Notes under the pieces: model-generated
Told to the model about the DNA's origin: nothing
What the model saw: only the letters and a program-made list of their open reading frames with translations
Databases searched by the model: none
From: Nocardia exalbida NBRC 100660
Lineage (GTDB): Bacteria; Actinomycetota; Actinomycetes; Mycobacteriales; Mycobacteriaceae
Assembly (NCBI RefSeq): GCF_000308575.1
Contig: NZ_BAFZ01000107.1
Location: 1-61,993, forward strand
Direction: 5' to 3'
Length of the DNA: 61,993 bases
Translations under genes and position numbers: made by a program
Shown: piece by piece, positions 37,390 to 45,045 of the stretch
Layout of the letters: each line of letters starts with the position of its first letter
Numbering within the stretch: the stretch's first letter is position 1

Positions 37390-38132
37390 GCGATTTGGCC
37401 GGGCGCAGCGCCCTGGTCACCGGCGGCGCGAGCGGCATCGGCGCGGCCTGCGCCCGCGTGCTCGCGGCGCGCGGCGCGACGGTGACGGTGGCCGACGTCG
37501 ACGATGTCGGCGCGAAGGCGGTGGCCAGGGAACTGGGCGGCAAGTCGTGGGCGGTGGATCTGCTCGACGTCGCGTCGCTGGAAGGGTTGGAACTCGACAC
37601 CGACATCCTGGTGAACAACGCCGGGGTGCAGCACGTCAGCCCGATCGAGGACTTCGCGCCGCAGCGGTTCCGCGATCTGCTCACCCTGATGGTCGAGGCG
37701 CCGTTCCTGCTGGTGCGCGCGGCGCTGCCGCACATGTACCGGCAGGGCTGGGGACGGATCGTCAACATCTCCTCGGTGCACGGGCTGCGCGCCTCCGAGT
37801 ACAAGGTGGCCTACGTGACGGCCAAACACGGGCTGGAGGGGCTGTCGAAGGTCACCGCCCTCGAGGGCGGCCCGCACGGCGTGACCAGCAACTGCGTCAA
37901 CCCGGGATATGTGCGGACACCGCTGGTGGACAAGCAGATCGCCGACCAGGCCAAGGCGCACGGCGTGCCCGAGCAGGAGGTGGTGGAGAAGATCCTGCTC
38001 ACCGAGAGCGCGATCAAACGCCTCGTCGAGCCGGAGGAGGTCGCGTCGCTGGTGGGCTGGCTCGCCTCGCCGGAGGCGAGCATGGTCACCGGTGCGGCCT
38101 ACACGATGGACGGCGGGTGGAGCGCGCGATGA
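37386..38132 (+). CDS. 3-hydroxybutyrate dehydrogenase (SDR)
   Basis: This 248-residue short-chain dehydrogenase has the TGGASGIG cofactor loop, NNAGVQHV, the catalytic serine in NISSVHG and YVTAK (Tyr and Lys). The sequence NNAGVQHVSPIEDF, SVHGLRASEYKVAYVTAKHGLEGL and NPGYVRTPLVDKQI is characteristic of bacterial D-3-hydroxybutyrate dehydrogenases, which interconvert 3-hydroxybutyrate and acetoacetate with NAD+. It overlaps the transporter by four bases. With the acetoacetyl-CoA synthetase ~7 kb downstream, it completes a route from 3-hydroxybutyrate to acetoacetyl-CoA. Confidence 0.9.
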   Translation: MSDLAGRSALVTGGASGIGAACARVLAARGATVTVADVDDVGAKAVARELGGKSWAVDLLDVASLEGLELDTDILVNNAGVQHVSPIEDFAPQRFRDLLTLMVEAPFLLVRAALPHMYRQGWGRIVNISSVHGLRASEYKVAYVTAKHGLEGLSKVTALEGGPHGVTSNCVNPGYVRTPLVDKQIADQAKAHGVPEQEVVEKILLTESAIKRLVEPEEVASLVGWLASPEASMVTGAAYTMDGGWSAR

Positions 38133-38140
38133 GGGCGCGC

Positions 38141-38734
38141 TCAGCCCAGCGCGGTCAGCGCCATCCCGCGCAGCACCGGCCGGGCCCGGGCGGCGGTCGC
38201 CTCGCCCGCGCTGTGCGGGGTGGAGTTGATCAGGCCGAAGACGGCGTGGGCCTGCACCCGCGCCGTCTCCTCGGGTAGCTCCGGATGCAATTCGCGCAGC
38301 ACGCCCACCCAGATCTCCACGTACTGGCGCTGGGTGCGGCGGATCTCCCTGCGGGCCGGGGCGGGCACGTTGTCCAGGTCGCGATCCTGGATGCGGATCA
38401 GCTCCGGTTCGCCGAGCGCGAAGTCCAGGTGGTGATCGACCAGCCCGGCGAGCGCCAGCTCGGCGGAGTTCGTGCCCGCCACCACCGCCTTGCCGCCGTC
38501 GAGCAGGCGCTGACTCACCCCGACCAGCAGCTCCACCAGCAGTGCCTCTTTGTTCGGGAAGTGCCGGTAGACCGCGGGACCGCTGATGCCGACGGCCGCG
38601 CCCAGGTCGTCCAGGCGCATACCGAGGAAGCCGCGATCGGCGATCAACCGCGCTCCGGCTTCCAGCAGTTGCGCCCTGCGTTGCGCCTTCAGTTGCTCGC
38701 GACGGGTGGGCGCGACGGGTTCGGCACTGGTCAC
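38141..38734 (-). CDS. TetR-family regulator of the leucine-degradation operon
   Basis: This 197-residue TetR protein has its HTH at residues ~18-65 (AQLLEAGARLIADRGFLGMRLDDLGAAVGISGPAVYRHFPNKEALL), followed by a helical C-terminal domain. The family resembles actinobacterial regulators placed beside acyl-CoA degradation genes. It is divergent from accD1; the 93-bp gap holds two copies of a GTTA-N8-TAAC palindrome. It probably represses the operon and itself, released by an acyl-CoA intermediate (inference). Its 3' end faces the 3' end of the hydroxybutyrate dehydrogenase gene, only 8 bp away. Confidence 0.9.
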   Translation of the reverse strand: MTSAEPVAPTRREQLKAQRRAQLLEAGARLIADRGFLGMRLDDLGAAVGISGPAVYRHFPNKEALLVELLVGVSQRLLDGGKAVVAGTNSAELALAGLVDHHLDFALGEPELIRIQDRDLDNVPAPARREIRRTQRQYVEIWVGVLRELHPELPEETARVQAHAVFGLINSTPHSAGEATAARARPVLRGMALTALG

Positions 38735-38765
38735 ACGCGTTCCTCTCCACCGACCTGGACATCTC

Positions 38766-38811
38766 GGTTAATCAACACTAACCTGAATTCCAGTTATCGT
38801 CGACTAACTGG
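38766..38811. promoter_or_regulatory. paired operators GTTA-N8-TAAC between tetR and accD1
   Basis: GGTTA-N8-TAACC (38766-38783) and CCAGTTA-N8-TAACTGG (38790-38811) share the same core and spacing, with centres 26 bp apart. They lie between the divergent starts and are the likely sites of the adjacent TetR protein. Confidence 0.75.
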
Positions 38812-38827
38812 ACGACAGGATGGCGTG

Positions 38828-40426
38828 ATGACCGTTACCGAAGAGGCCGTCGGAAACCGGGCCGCGCACACGGCGCTGGTCGACGACCTGCGCGCCCGGC
38901 TGGACGCCGCGGCGCTGGGCGGGCCCGCGAAGGCGCGCGAGCGCCATATCGCGCGGGGCAAACTGCTGCCCCGGCAGCGGGTGGACCAGCTGCTGGACCC
39001 GGGAAGCCCGTTCCTCGAACTCTCCCCGCTCGCCGCTACCGGGATGTACGGCGACGACTCCCCCGGCGCCGGGATCATCACCGGGATCGGACGGGTGTCC
39101 GGCCGGGAATGCGTAATCGTGGCCAACGACGCGACGGTCAAGGGCGGCACCTACTACCCGATGACGGTCAAGAAGCATCTGCGCGCGCAGGAGATCGCGG
39201 CGCAGAACCGCTTGCCGTGTGTGTACCTGGTCGACTCCGGCGGCGCCTACCTGCCGCACCAGGACGAAGTGTTCCCCGACCGGGAGCATTTCGGGCGCAT
39301 CTTCTACAACCAGGCGACCATGAGCGCCAAGGGAATCCCGCAGATCGCCGCGGTGCTCGGCTCGTGCACCGCCGGTGGCGCCTATGTGCCCGCGATGAGC
39401 GACGAGGCCGTGATCGTGCGCAACCAGGGCACCATCTTCCTCGGCGGCCCGCCGCTGGTGAAGGCCGCGACCGGTGAGGTGGTCACGGCCGAGGAACTCG
39501 GCGGCGGCGAGTTGCACTCGCGCACCTCGGGCGTCACCGACCACTTGGCCGAGGACGACCAGGACGCGCTGCGCATCGTGCGCCGCATCGTGGCCACCCT
39601 CGGACCGCGCACGCCGGTCCCGTGGGACCTCCGGCCCGTCATCGCGCCCGCCGCGCCGGAATCCGAGCTCTACGACGTGGTGCCGGTGGATCTGCGCACC
39701 CCCTACGACGTGCGTGAGGTGATCCACCGCCTGGTCGACGGGACTGCGGAGGGCGAGAGCGGCTTCCACGAGTTCAAGGCCGGCTACGGCAAGACCCTGG
39801 TCACCGGCTTCGCGCACATCCACGGGCATCCGGTGGGCATCGTCGCCAACAACGGCGTGCTGTTCAGCGAATCCGCCATGAAAGGCGCGCATTTCATCGA
39901 GCTGTGCGACAAGCGCAGCATCCCGCTGTTGTTCTTGCAGAACATCACCGGCTTCATGGTCGGCCGCGACTACGAGGCGGGCGGCATCGCCAAGCACGGC
40001 GCGAAGATGGTCACCGCGGTGGCCTGCGCGCGCGTGCCGAAGCTCACCGTCGTCATCGGCGGCTCCTACGGCGCGGGCAACTATTCGATGTGCGGGCGCG
40101 CGTATTCGCCGCGATTCCTGTGGATGTGGCCGAACGCCCGCATCTCGGTGATGGGCGGCGAGCAGGCCGCGTCGGTGTTGTCGACTGTGCGCGGTGACCA
40201 GCTCGACAGCAGCGGGCAGCCCTGGTCGGCCGAGGACGAGGAGGCGTTCAAGGCCCCGATCCGGGAGCAGTACGAAAGCCAGGGCAACCCCTACTACTCG
40301 ACCGCCCGGTTGTGGGACGACGGCGTCATCGATCCCGCCGACACCAGGACCGTGCTCGGGCTCGCTCTCTCGGTGTGCGCGCAAGCCCCGCTCGAACCCG
40401 TTTCCTACGGCGTATTCCGGATGTGA
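38828..40426 (+). CDS. accD1: 3-methylcrotonyl-CoA carboxylase beta subunit (carboxyltransferase)
   Basis: This 532-residue carboxyltransferase moves the carboxyl group from biotin to an acyl-CoA. Visible signatures are GKLLPRQRVDQLLDPGSPFLELSPLA, CVYLVDSGGAYLPHQDEVFPD, GSCTAGGAYVPAMSDE, NQGTIFLGGPPLVKAATGE and FLQNITGFMVGRDYEAGGIAKHGAK. These are diagnostic for methylcrotonyl- (and geranyl-) CoA carboxylase beta chains rather than propionyl-CoA ones. It is first in an operon with overlapping starts: accA1, acyl-CoA dehydrogenase and MaoC. The same order is known for M. tuberculosis Rv2502c-Rv2498c in leucine breakdown. Confidence 0.95.
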   Translation: MTVTEEAVGNRAAHTALVDDLRARLDAAALGGPAKARERHIARGKLLPRQRVDQLLDPGSPFLELSPLAATGMYGDDSPGAGIITGIGRVSGRECVIVANDATVKGGTYYPMTVKKHLRAQEIAAQNRLPCVYLVDSGGAYLPHQDEVFPDREHFGRIFYNQATMSAKGIPQIAAVLGSCTAGGAYVPAMSDEAVIVRNQGTIFLGGPPLVKAATGEVVTAEELGGGELHSRTSGVTDHLAEDDQDALRIVRRIVATLGPRTPVPWDLRPVIAPAAPESELYDVVPVDLRTPYDVREVIHRLVDGTAEGESGFHEFKAGYGKTLVTGFAHIHGHPVGIVANNGVLFSESAMKGAHFIELCDKRSIPLLFLQNITGFMVGRDYEAGGIAKHGAKMVTAVACARVPKLTVVIGGSYGAGNYSMCGRAYSPRFLWMWPNARISVMGGEQAASVLSTVRGDQLDSSGQPWSAEDEEAFKAPIREQYESQGNPYYSTARLWDDGVIDPADTRTVLGLALSVCAQAPLEPVSYGVFRM

Positions 40427-42477
40427 TGGCGATGCTGAACAAATCCGTTCCCGTCGGGTTCGACACCGTGCTCGTCGCCAATCGCGGCGAGATCGCGGTG
40501 CGGGTGATCCGCACGCTGCGCGCGCTCGGCATCCGCTCGGTGGCCGTCTACAGCGACGCCGACGCCGACGCCCGCCACGTCCGTGAAGCGGACACGGCGG
40601 TGCGCCTCGGCCCGGCCCCCGCCCGGGAGAGCTACCTCGCCATCGACCGGGTGGTGGCCGCCGCCGTGCGCGCCGGCGCGCAAGCGGTCCACCCCGGCTA
40701 CGGGTTCCTCTCGGAGAATGCCGCTTTCGCCGCGGCGCTGGCCGAGGCGGGCATCGTCTTCCTCGGCCCGCCCGCCCGCGCCATCGAGGTGATGGGCGAC
40801 AAGATCACCGCGAAGAACACCGTGGCCGCGTTCGGCGTCCCGGTGGTGCCCGGCATCGCCACGCCCGGCCTGACCGACGACGACCTGATCGCCGCCGCTG
40901 CCGAAGTCGGCTATCCGGTCCTGGTCAAGCCGTCGGCGGGTGGTGGAGGCAAGGGCATGCGCCGGGTGGACGATCCGGCCCGGCTGCCGGAGGCGCTGCG
41001 CAGCGCCCGGCGCGAGGCGGCCGCCGCGTTCGGTGACGACACGCTGTTCCTGGAGCGTTTCGTCACCCGGCCGCGGCATATCGAGGTGCAGGTGCTCGCC
41101 GACCAGTTCGGCAACGTGCTGCACCTGGGCGAGCGCGAATGCAGCTTGCAGCGCCGCCACCAGAAGGTGATCGAGGAGGCGCCCTCGCCGCTGCTGGACG
41201 CGGCCACCAGGGCCAGGATCGGCGCCGCCGCCTGCAACACCGCGCGCAGCGTGGACTACGTGGGCGCCGGCACCGTGGAGTTCATCGTCTCCGCCGACCG
41301 CCCCGACGAGTTCTTCTTCATGGAGATGAACACCCGCCTCCAGGTGGAGCATCCGGTCACGGAACTGGTCACCGGCGTCGACCTGGTGGAATGCCAGGTC
41401 CGGGTGGCGGCCGGGCAGAAGCTGGCGGTGGCGCAGGACGACATCCGCATGGTCGGGCACGCGATCGAGGCCAGGGTGTACGCCGAGGATCCCGGACGCG
41501 GGTTCCTGCCGACCGGCGGCACGGTGCTCGACCTCGACGAGCCGGAGGGCCCCGGTGTCCGGGTCGATTCCGGCTTGCGGATCGGCACGCGCGTCGGCAG
41601 CGACTACGACCCGATGCTGTCGAAGGTCATCGCGCATGCCGCCGACCGGACCGCCGCGCTCGCGAAACTCGATCGGGCGCTGGCCGACACCGTGCTGCTG
41701 GGGGTGACCAGCAATATCGAGTTCCTGCGCTTCCTGCTGGCCGATCCGGACGTGGCGGAGGGACGACTGGACACCGGCCTGCTGGACCGCCGGGTGGCCG
41801 ACTTCCGTCCCGCTTCCGTCGGCGACGACGAGTTCGCCGCCGCCGCTGCCCGGCATTGGCTGCGCCGCTGGCCCGCCACGCCGCGCGATCCATGGGAGAT
41901 CCCGTCCGGCTGGCGAATCGGAGCCGACGCGCCCACACCGATCCGGCTCGCGGGCGGGGAGCGGGTCGAGCACGTCCATCTCTCCGGTACACCCGGCGAC
42001 GGCGCGGTTCGAGTCGGTGACAATGGTGAAACACGTTCGCTGACAGCCGCATTCACCGGTGATCGTTGCGCGGGAGTGCTCACCCTCACGCTGGACGGCC
42101 TGCGCCGCACCTACCGGGTCGCCGAGCAGGACGGCCTGCTGTGGGTGGCCGGACCCGCCGGTATCGCGGCGCTGCGCGAGGTGGCCGAGGTCAACGTGCG
42201 CGGCGGCGACGAACACGTGGGCGACGCCGAGATCCGCTCCCCCATGCCGGGTTCGGTGATCGCGGTGCCGGTCGCCTCGGGTGTCGCGGTCGCCGCGGGC
42301 GATCCGGTGGTCATCGTGGAGGCGATGAAGATGGAGCACTCGCTCACCGCACCGGTCGCCGGAACCGTCGAACTACTGGTCGAGCCGGGCGCGCAGGTGC
42401 GCCTGGACCAGGTGCTCGCGCGCGTCGTCGCGCAGGCCGAAGCGAATCACGCCGAACGAGAAGGAATCCCCACATGA
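40426..42477 (+). CDS. accA1: 3-methylcrotonyl-CoA carboxylase alpha subunit (biotin carboxylase/BCCP)
   Basis: This 683-residue biotin-dependent subunit starts with biotin carboxylase (VLVANRGEIAVRVIRTLRALG, ATP-grasp loop KPSAGGGGKGMR, EMNTRLQVEHPVTELVTGVDLV). A middle BT-type linker follows, then a C-terminal biotin carrier domain with EAMKMEH near residue 625, the lysine being biotinylated. Its ATG overlaps the accD1 stop by one base (TGATG), and its own stop overlaps the next start, so subunits are made in proportion. Together with AccD1 it carboxylates 3-methylcrotonyl-CoA to 3-methylglutaconyl-CoA. A second ATG two codons in is possible. Confidence 0.95.
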   Translation: MAMLNKSVPVGFDTVLVANRGEIAVRVIRTLRALGIRSVAVYSDADADARHVREADTAVRLGPAPARESYLAIDRVVAAAVRAGAQAVHPGYGFLSENAAFAAALAEAGIVFLGPPARAIEVMGDKITAKNTVAAFGVPVVPGIATPGLTDDDLIAAAAEVGYPVLVKPSAGGGGKGMRRVDDPARLPEALRSARREAAAAFGDDTLFLERFVTRPRHIEVQVLADQFGNVLHLGERECSLQRRHQKVIEEAPSPLLDAATRARIGAAACNTARSVDYVGAGTVEFIVSADRPDEFFFMEMNTRLQVEHPVTELVTGVDLVECQVRVAAGQKLAVAQDDIRMVGHAIEARVYAEDPGRGFLPTGGTVLDLDEPEGPGVRVDSGLRIGTRVGSDYDPMLSKVIAHAADRTAALAKLDRALADTVLLGVTSNIEFLRFLLADPDVAEGRLDTGLLDRRVADFRPASVGDDEFAAAAARHWLRRWPATPRDPWEIPSGWRIGADAPTPIRLAGGERVEHVHLSGTPGDGAVRVGDNGETRSLTAAFTGDRCAGVLTLTLDGLRRTYRVAEQDGLLWVAGPAGIAALREVAEVNVRGGDEHVGDAEIRSPMPGSVIAVPVASGVAVAAGDPVVIVEAMKMEHSLTAPVAGTVELLVEPGAQVRLDQVLARVVAQAEANHAEREGIPT

Positions 42478-43634
42478 CCGACTTCCTGTCCACCGGCACG
42501 CTGCCGGAGGAGTACCGGGATCTCGCGCTGACCGTGCGCGACTTCGCGCGGTCGGTGGTCGCTCCGGTGGCGGCCGAGCACGACGCGAACCACACCTTCC
42601 CGTACGAGGTGGTCGCGGGCATGGCCGAGATGGGCCTGTTCGGCCTGCCGTTCCCTGAGGAGTACGGCGGCATGGGCGGCGACTACTTCGCGCTGTGCCT
42701 GGCGCTGGAGGAACTCGGCAAGGTCGACCAGAGCGTCGCGATCACGCTGGAGGCGGGGGTCTCGCTCGGCGCGATGCCGATCTACCGCTTCGGCAACGAC
42801 AAGCAGAAGCTGGAATGGCTGCCGCAGCTGACCAGCGGCCGCAACCTGGCCGCGTTCGGGCTCACCGAACCGGGCGCGGGCAGCGACGCGGGCGGCACCA
42901 GGACCACCGCGGTCGCCGACGGCGGCGAGTGGATCATCAACGGCAGCAAGCAGTTCATCACCAACTCCGGCACCGACATCACCAAGCTCGTCACGGTGAC
43001 CGCGGTGACCGGGCAGACCGGCGGCAAGAAGGAGATCTCCACCATCCTGGTGCCCACCGACACGCCCGGTTTCGTCGCCGAGCCCGCGTACAACAAGGTC
43101 GGCTGGAACGCCTCCGACACCCATCCGCTGAGCTTCACCGACGTGCGCGTACCCGAGGAGAACCTGCTCGGCGAGCGCGGGCGCGGCTACGCGAACTTCC
43201 TGCGCATCCTCGACGAGGGGCGCATCGCCATCGCCGCGCTCTCGGTCGGGGCCGCGCAGGGTTGTGTGGACGAAAGTGTGCGCTACGCCAAGGAGCGCGA
43301 GGCGTTCGGCCAAGTGATCGGGCGCAACCAGGCCATCGCGTTCAAGATCGCCAGAATGGAGGCGCGGGCGCACGCCGCCCGGGCCGCCTATTACGACGCG
43401 GCGGCGCTGATGCTGGCGGGCAAGCCGTTCAAGAAGCAGGCGTCCATCGCGAAGCTGGTGGCCAGCGAGGCCGCCATGGACAACGCCCGCGACGCGACGC
43501 AGATCTTCGGCGGCTACGGGTTCATGAACGAATACGCGGTGGCCCGGCACTATCGCGACAGCAAGATCCTGGAAATCGGCGAAGGGACGACGGAGGTGCA
43601 GCTGATGCTGATCGGCCGGGAGCTGGGCCTGTGA
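42474..43634 (+). CDS. fadE19: acyl-CoA dehydrogenase, FadE19-like
   Basis: This 386-residue FAD enzyme introduces the alpha-beta double bond into a short branched acyl-CoA. Family motifs are AFGLTEPGAGSDAGGTRT, WIINGSKQFITNSG, YAKEREAFGQVIGRNQAIAFKIARM and RDATQIFGGYGFMNEYAVARHYRD. The C-terminal motif reads EIGEGTTEVQ with Glu at the position used as catalytic base in short- and medium-chain enzymes. In isovaleryl-CoA dehydrogenases this place is usually Ala or Gly and the base sits elsewhere, so the substrate (isovaleryl- or 2-methylbutyryl-CoA) is left open. Starts overlap on both sides (ATGA, GTGA). Confidence 0.9.
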   Translation: MTDFLSTGTLPEEYRDLALTVRDFARSVVAPVAAEHDANHTFPYEVVAGMAEMGLFGLPFPEEYGGMGGDYFALCLALEELGKVDQSVAITLEAGVSLGAMPIYRFGNDKQKLEWLPQLTSGRNLAAFGLTEPGAGSDAGGTRTTAVADGGEWIINGSKQFITNSGTDITKLVTVTAVTGQTGGKKEISTILVPTDTPGFVAEPAYNKVGWNASDTHPLSFTDVRVPEENLLGERGRGYANFLRILDEGRIAIAALSVGAAQGCVDESVRYAKEREAFGQVIGRNQAIAFKIARMEARAHAARAAYYDAAALMLAGKPFKKQASIAKLVASEAAMDNARDATQIFGGYGFMNEYAVARHYRDSKILEIGEGTTEVQLMLIGRELGL

Positions 43635-44116
43635 CCCGGCGTGCGGTCGTGCAGCGCGGCCTGTGGTTCGAGGAGTTCGACACCGAGGTGATCTACGAGC
43701 ACCGGCCCGGCCGCACCATCACCGAGGCGGACAACGTCCTGTTCACCACGCTGACCATGAACACCCAGGCGTTGCACCTGGACGCGGCGTTCAGCGACCA
43801 GTTGCCGCCATTCCACCAGCGGCTGGTGAACTCGATGTTCACGCTGTCCACCTTGATCGGGCTGTCGGTGGCGCAGCTGACCCAGGGCACCATCGTGGCC
43901 AACCTCGGCTTCTCCGAGGTCGCGTTCCCCAAGCCGGTGTTCCACGGCGACACCATGTACGCCGAGACCGTGGTCACCGACAAGCGCGAGTCCAAAAGCC
44001 GTCCGGGCGAGGGCATCGTGACCTTCGCGCACACCGGGCGCAACCAGCACGGCGACGTCATCGCCACGGCCGTCCGAAAGACGCTGGTCCGCAAAGCCCC
44101 GGAGGGCTCGGCGTGA
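43631..44116 (+). CDS. MaoC-like hydratase/dehydratase, Rv2499c-like
   Basis: This 161-residue hot-dog-fold protein starts with GTG overlapping the previous stop. FDTEVIYEHRPGRTITEADNVLF and the later NLGFSEVAFPKPVFHGDTMYAETVV are typical of MaoC domains. The usual hydratase motif G-D-x-N-P-L-H is here M-N-T-Q-A-L-H: the His is kept but the catalytic Asp is replaced by Asn. The same kind of motif occurs in mesaconyl/itaconyl-type hydratases. In the pathway it could hydrate 3-methylglutaconyl-CoA or itaconyl-CoA (inference). It is tightly coupled to the acyl-CoA dehydrogenase. Confidence 0.88.
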   Translation: MTRRAVVQRGLWFEEFDTEVIYEHRPGRTITEADNVLFTTLTMNTQALHLDAAFSDQLPPFHQRLVNSMFTLSTLIGLSVAQLTQGTIVANLGFSEVAFPKPVFHGDTMYAETVVTDKRESKSRPGEGIVTFAHTGRNQHGDVIATAVRKTLVRKAPEGSA

Positions 44117-44201
44117 GCGGTCAGGGCCGGAGGCGGCAGCGCAGCGTGACCACGCAGGCCCCCGCTCACGCCGACAGCAGACACAGCATGAAGGAAACGG
44201 T

Positions 44202-45014
44202 ATGAACTGGCAGATGGCGGGCCCGGCCTGGTTGTTCTGCCCCGCCGATCGCCCGGAACGCTTCGCGAAGGCGGCGGCAGCGGCGGATGTGGTGATCCTC
44301 GACCTCGAGGACGGCGTCGCCGCGCACGACAAGGCGGCGGCGCGTAAGGCGCTGGTGGACACCCCATTGGATCCGGCGACCACGGTGGTGCGGGTCAACG
44401 CGGCGGGCACCGAGGACCACGCGCTCGATCTCGCGGCCCTCGCAGGTACCGCCTACCGGCGGCTCATGCTGCCGAAATGCGAGTCGGCCGAACAGGTCAC
44501 GGCGCTGCCCGAGCACGAGGTGATCGCGCTGATCGAGTCGCCGCTCGGCGCGCTCACAGTCGGCCATGTGATGACGGCGCACAACGCGATCGGCGTCATG
44601 TGGGGCGCGGAGGATCTGGTGGCCGGGCTCGGTGGCACCGGGAGCAGGCACGCCGACGGCAGTTACCGCGACGTGGCCCGCCACGTGCGCTCCAGCACGT
44701 TGCTGGCCGCCAAGGCCTACGGCAAGCTGGCGCTGGATTCGGTGTATCTGAACATCCGAGATCTGGACGGGCTGCGCGCGGAGGCGGAGGACGCGGTCGC
44801 GGTCGGTTTCGACGCCAAGGTCGCCATCCACCCGAGTCAGGTGGCGGTGCTGCGTGCCGCCTACGCGCCCTCGGAGGAAGAGGTCACCTGGGCCCGGCGA
44901 GTGCTGGAGGAAGCGCCGAAGCACCGCGGGGTCTTCGCCCTGGAGGGCAGGATGGTCGATGGCCCCGTATTCCGGCACGCCGAGCAGATCGTGCGGCGCG
45001 CCGACCGCGCCTGA
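44202..45014 (+). CDS. citE: CitE-like acyl-CoA lyase (HMG-CoA/citramalyl-CoA lyase role)
   Basis: This 270-residue TIM-barrel lyase of the HpcH/HpaI-CitE family reads WLFCPADRPERFAKAAAAADVVILDLEDGVA at the N terminus. VIALIESPLGAL follows with the metal-binding Glu, then MWGAEDLVAGLGG and KVAIHPSQVAVL. The equivalent M. tuberculosis protein Rv2498c, in the same gene order, has been reported to act in leucine and itaconate breakdown, and no classical HMG-CoA lyase is present here. It would release acetoacetate plus acetyl-CoA. ATG 44202 follows AAGGAAACGGT. It begins 85 bp after the MaoC gene. Confidence 0.9.
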   Translation: MNWQMAGPAWLFCPADRPERFAKAAAAADVVILDLEDGVAAHDKAAARKALVDTPLDPATTVVRVNAAGTEDHALDLAALAGTAYRRLMLPKCESAEQVTALPEHEVIALIESPLGALTVGHVMTAHNAIGVMWGAEDLVAGLGGTGSRHADGSYRDVARHVRSSTLLAAKAYGKLALDSVYLNIRDLDGLRAEAEDAVAVGFDAKVAIHPSQVAVLRAAYAPSEEEVTWARRVLEEAPKHRGVFALEGRMVDGPVFRHAEQIVRRADRA

Positions 45015-45045
45015 GCACCGAGTTTCCACAGTCAGGAGGACCGCG

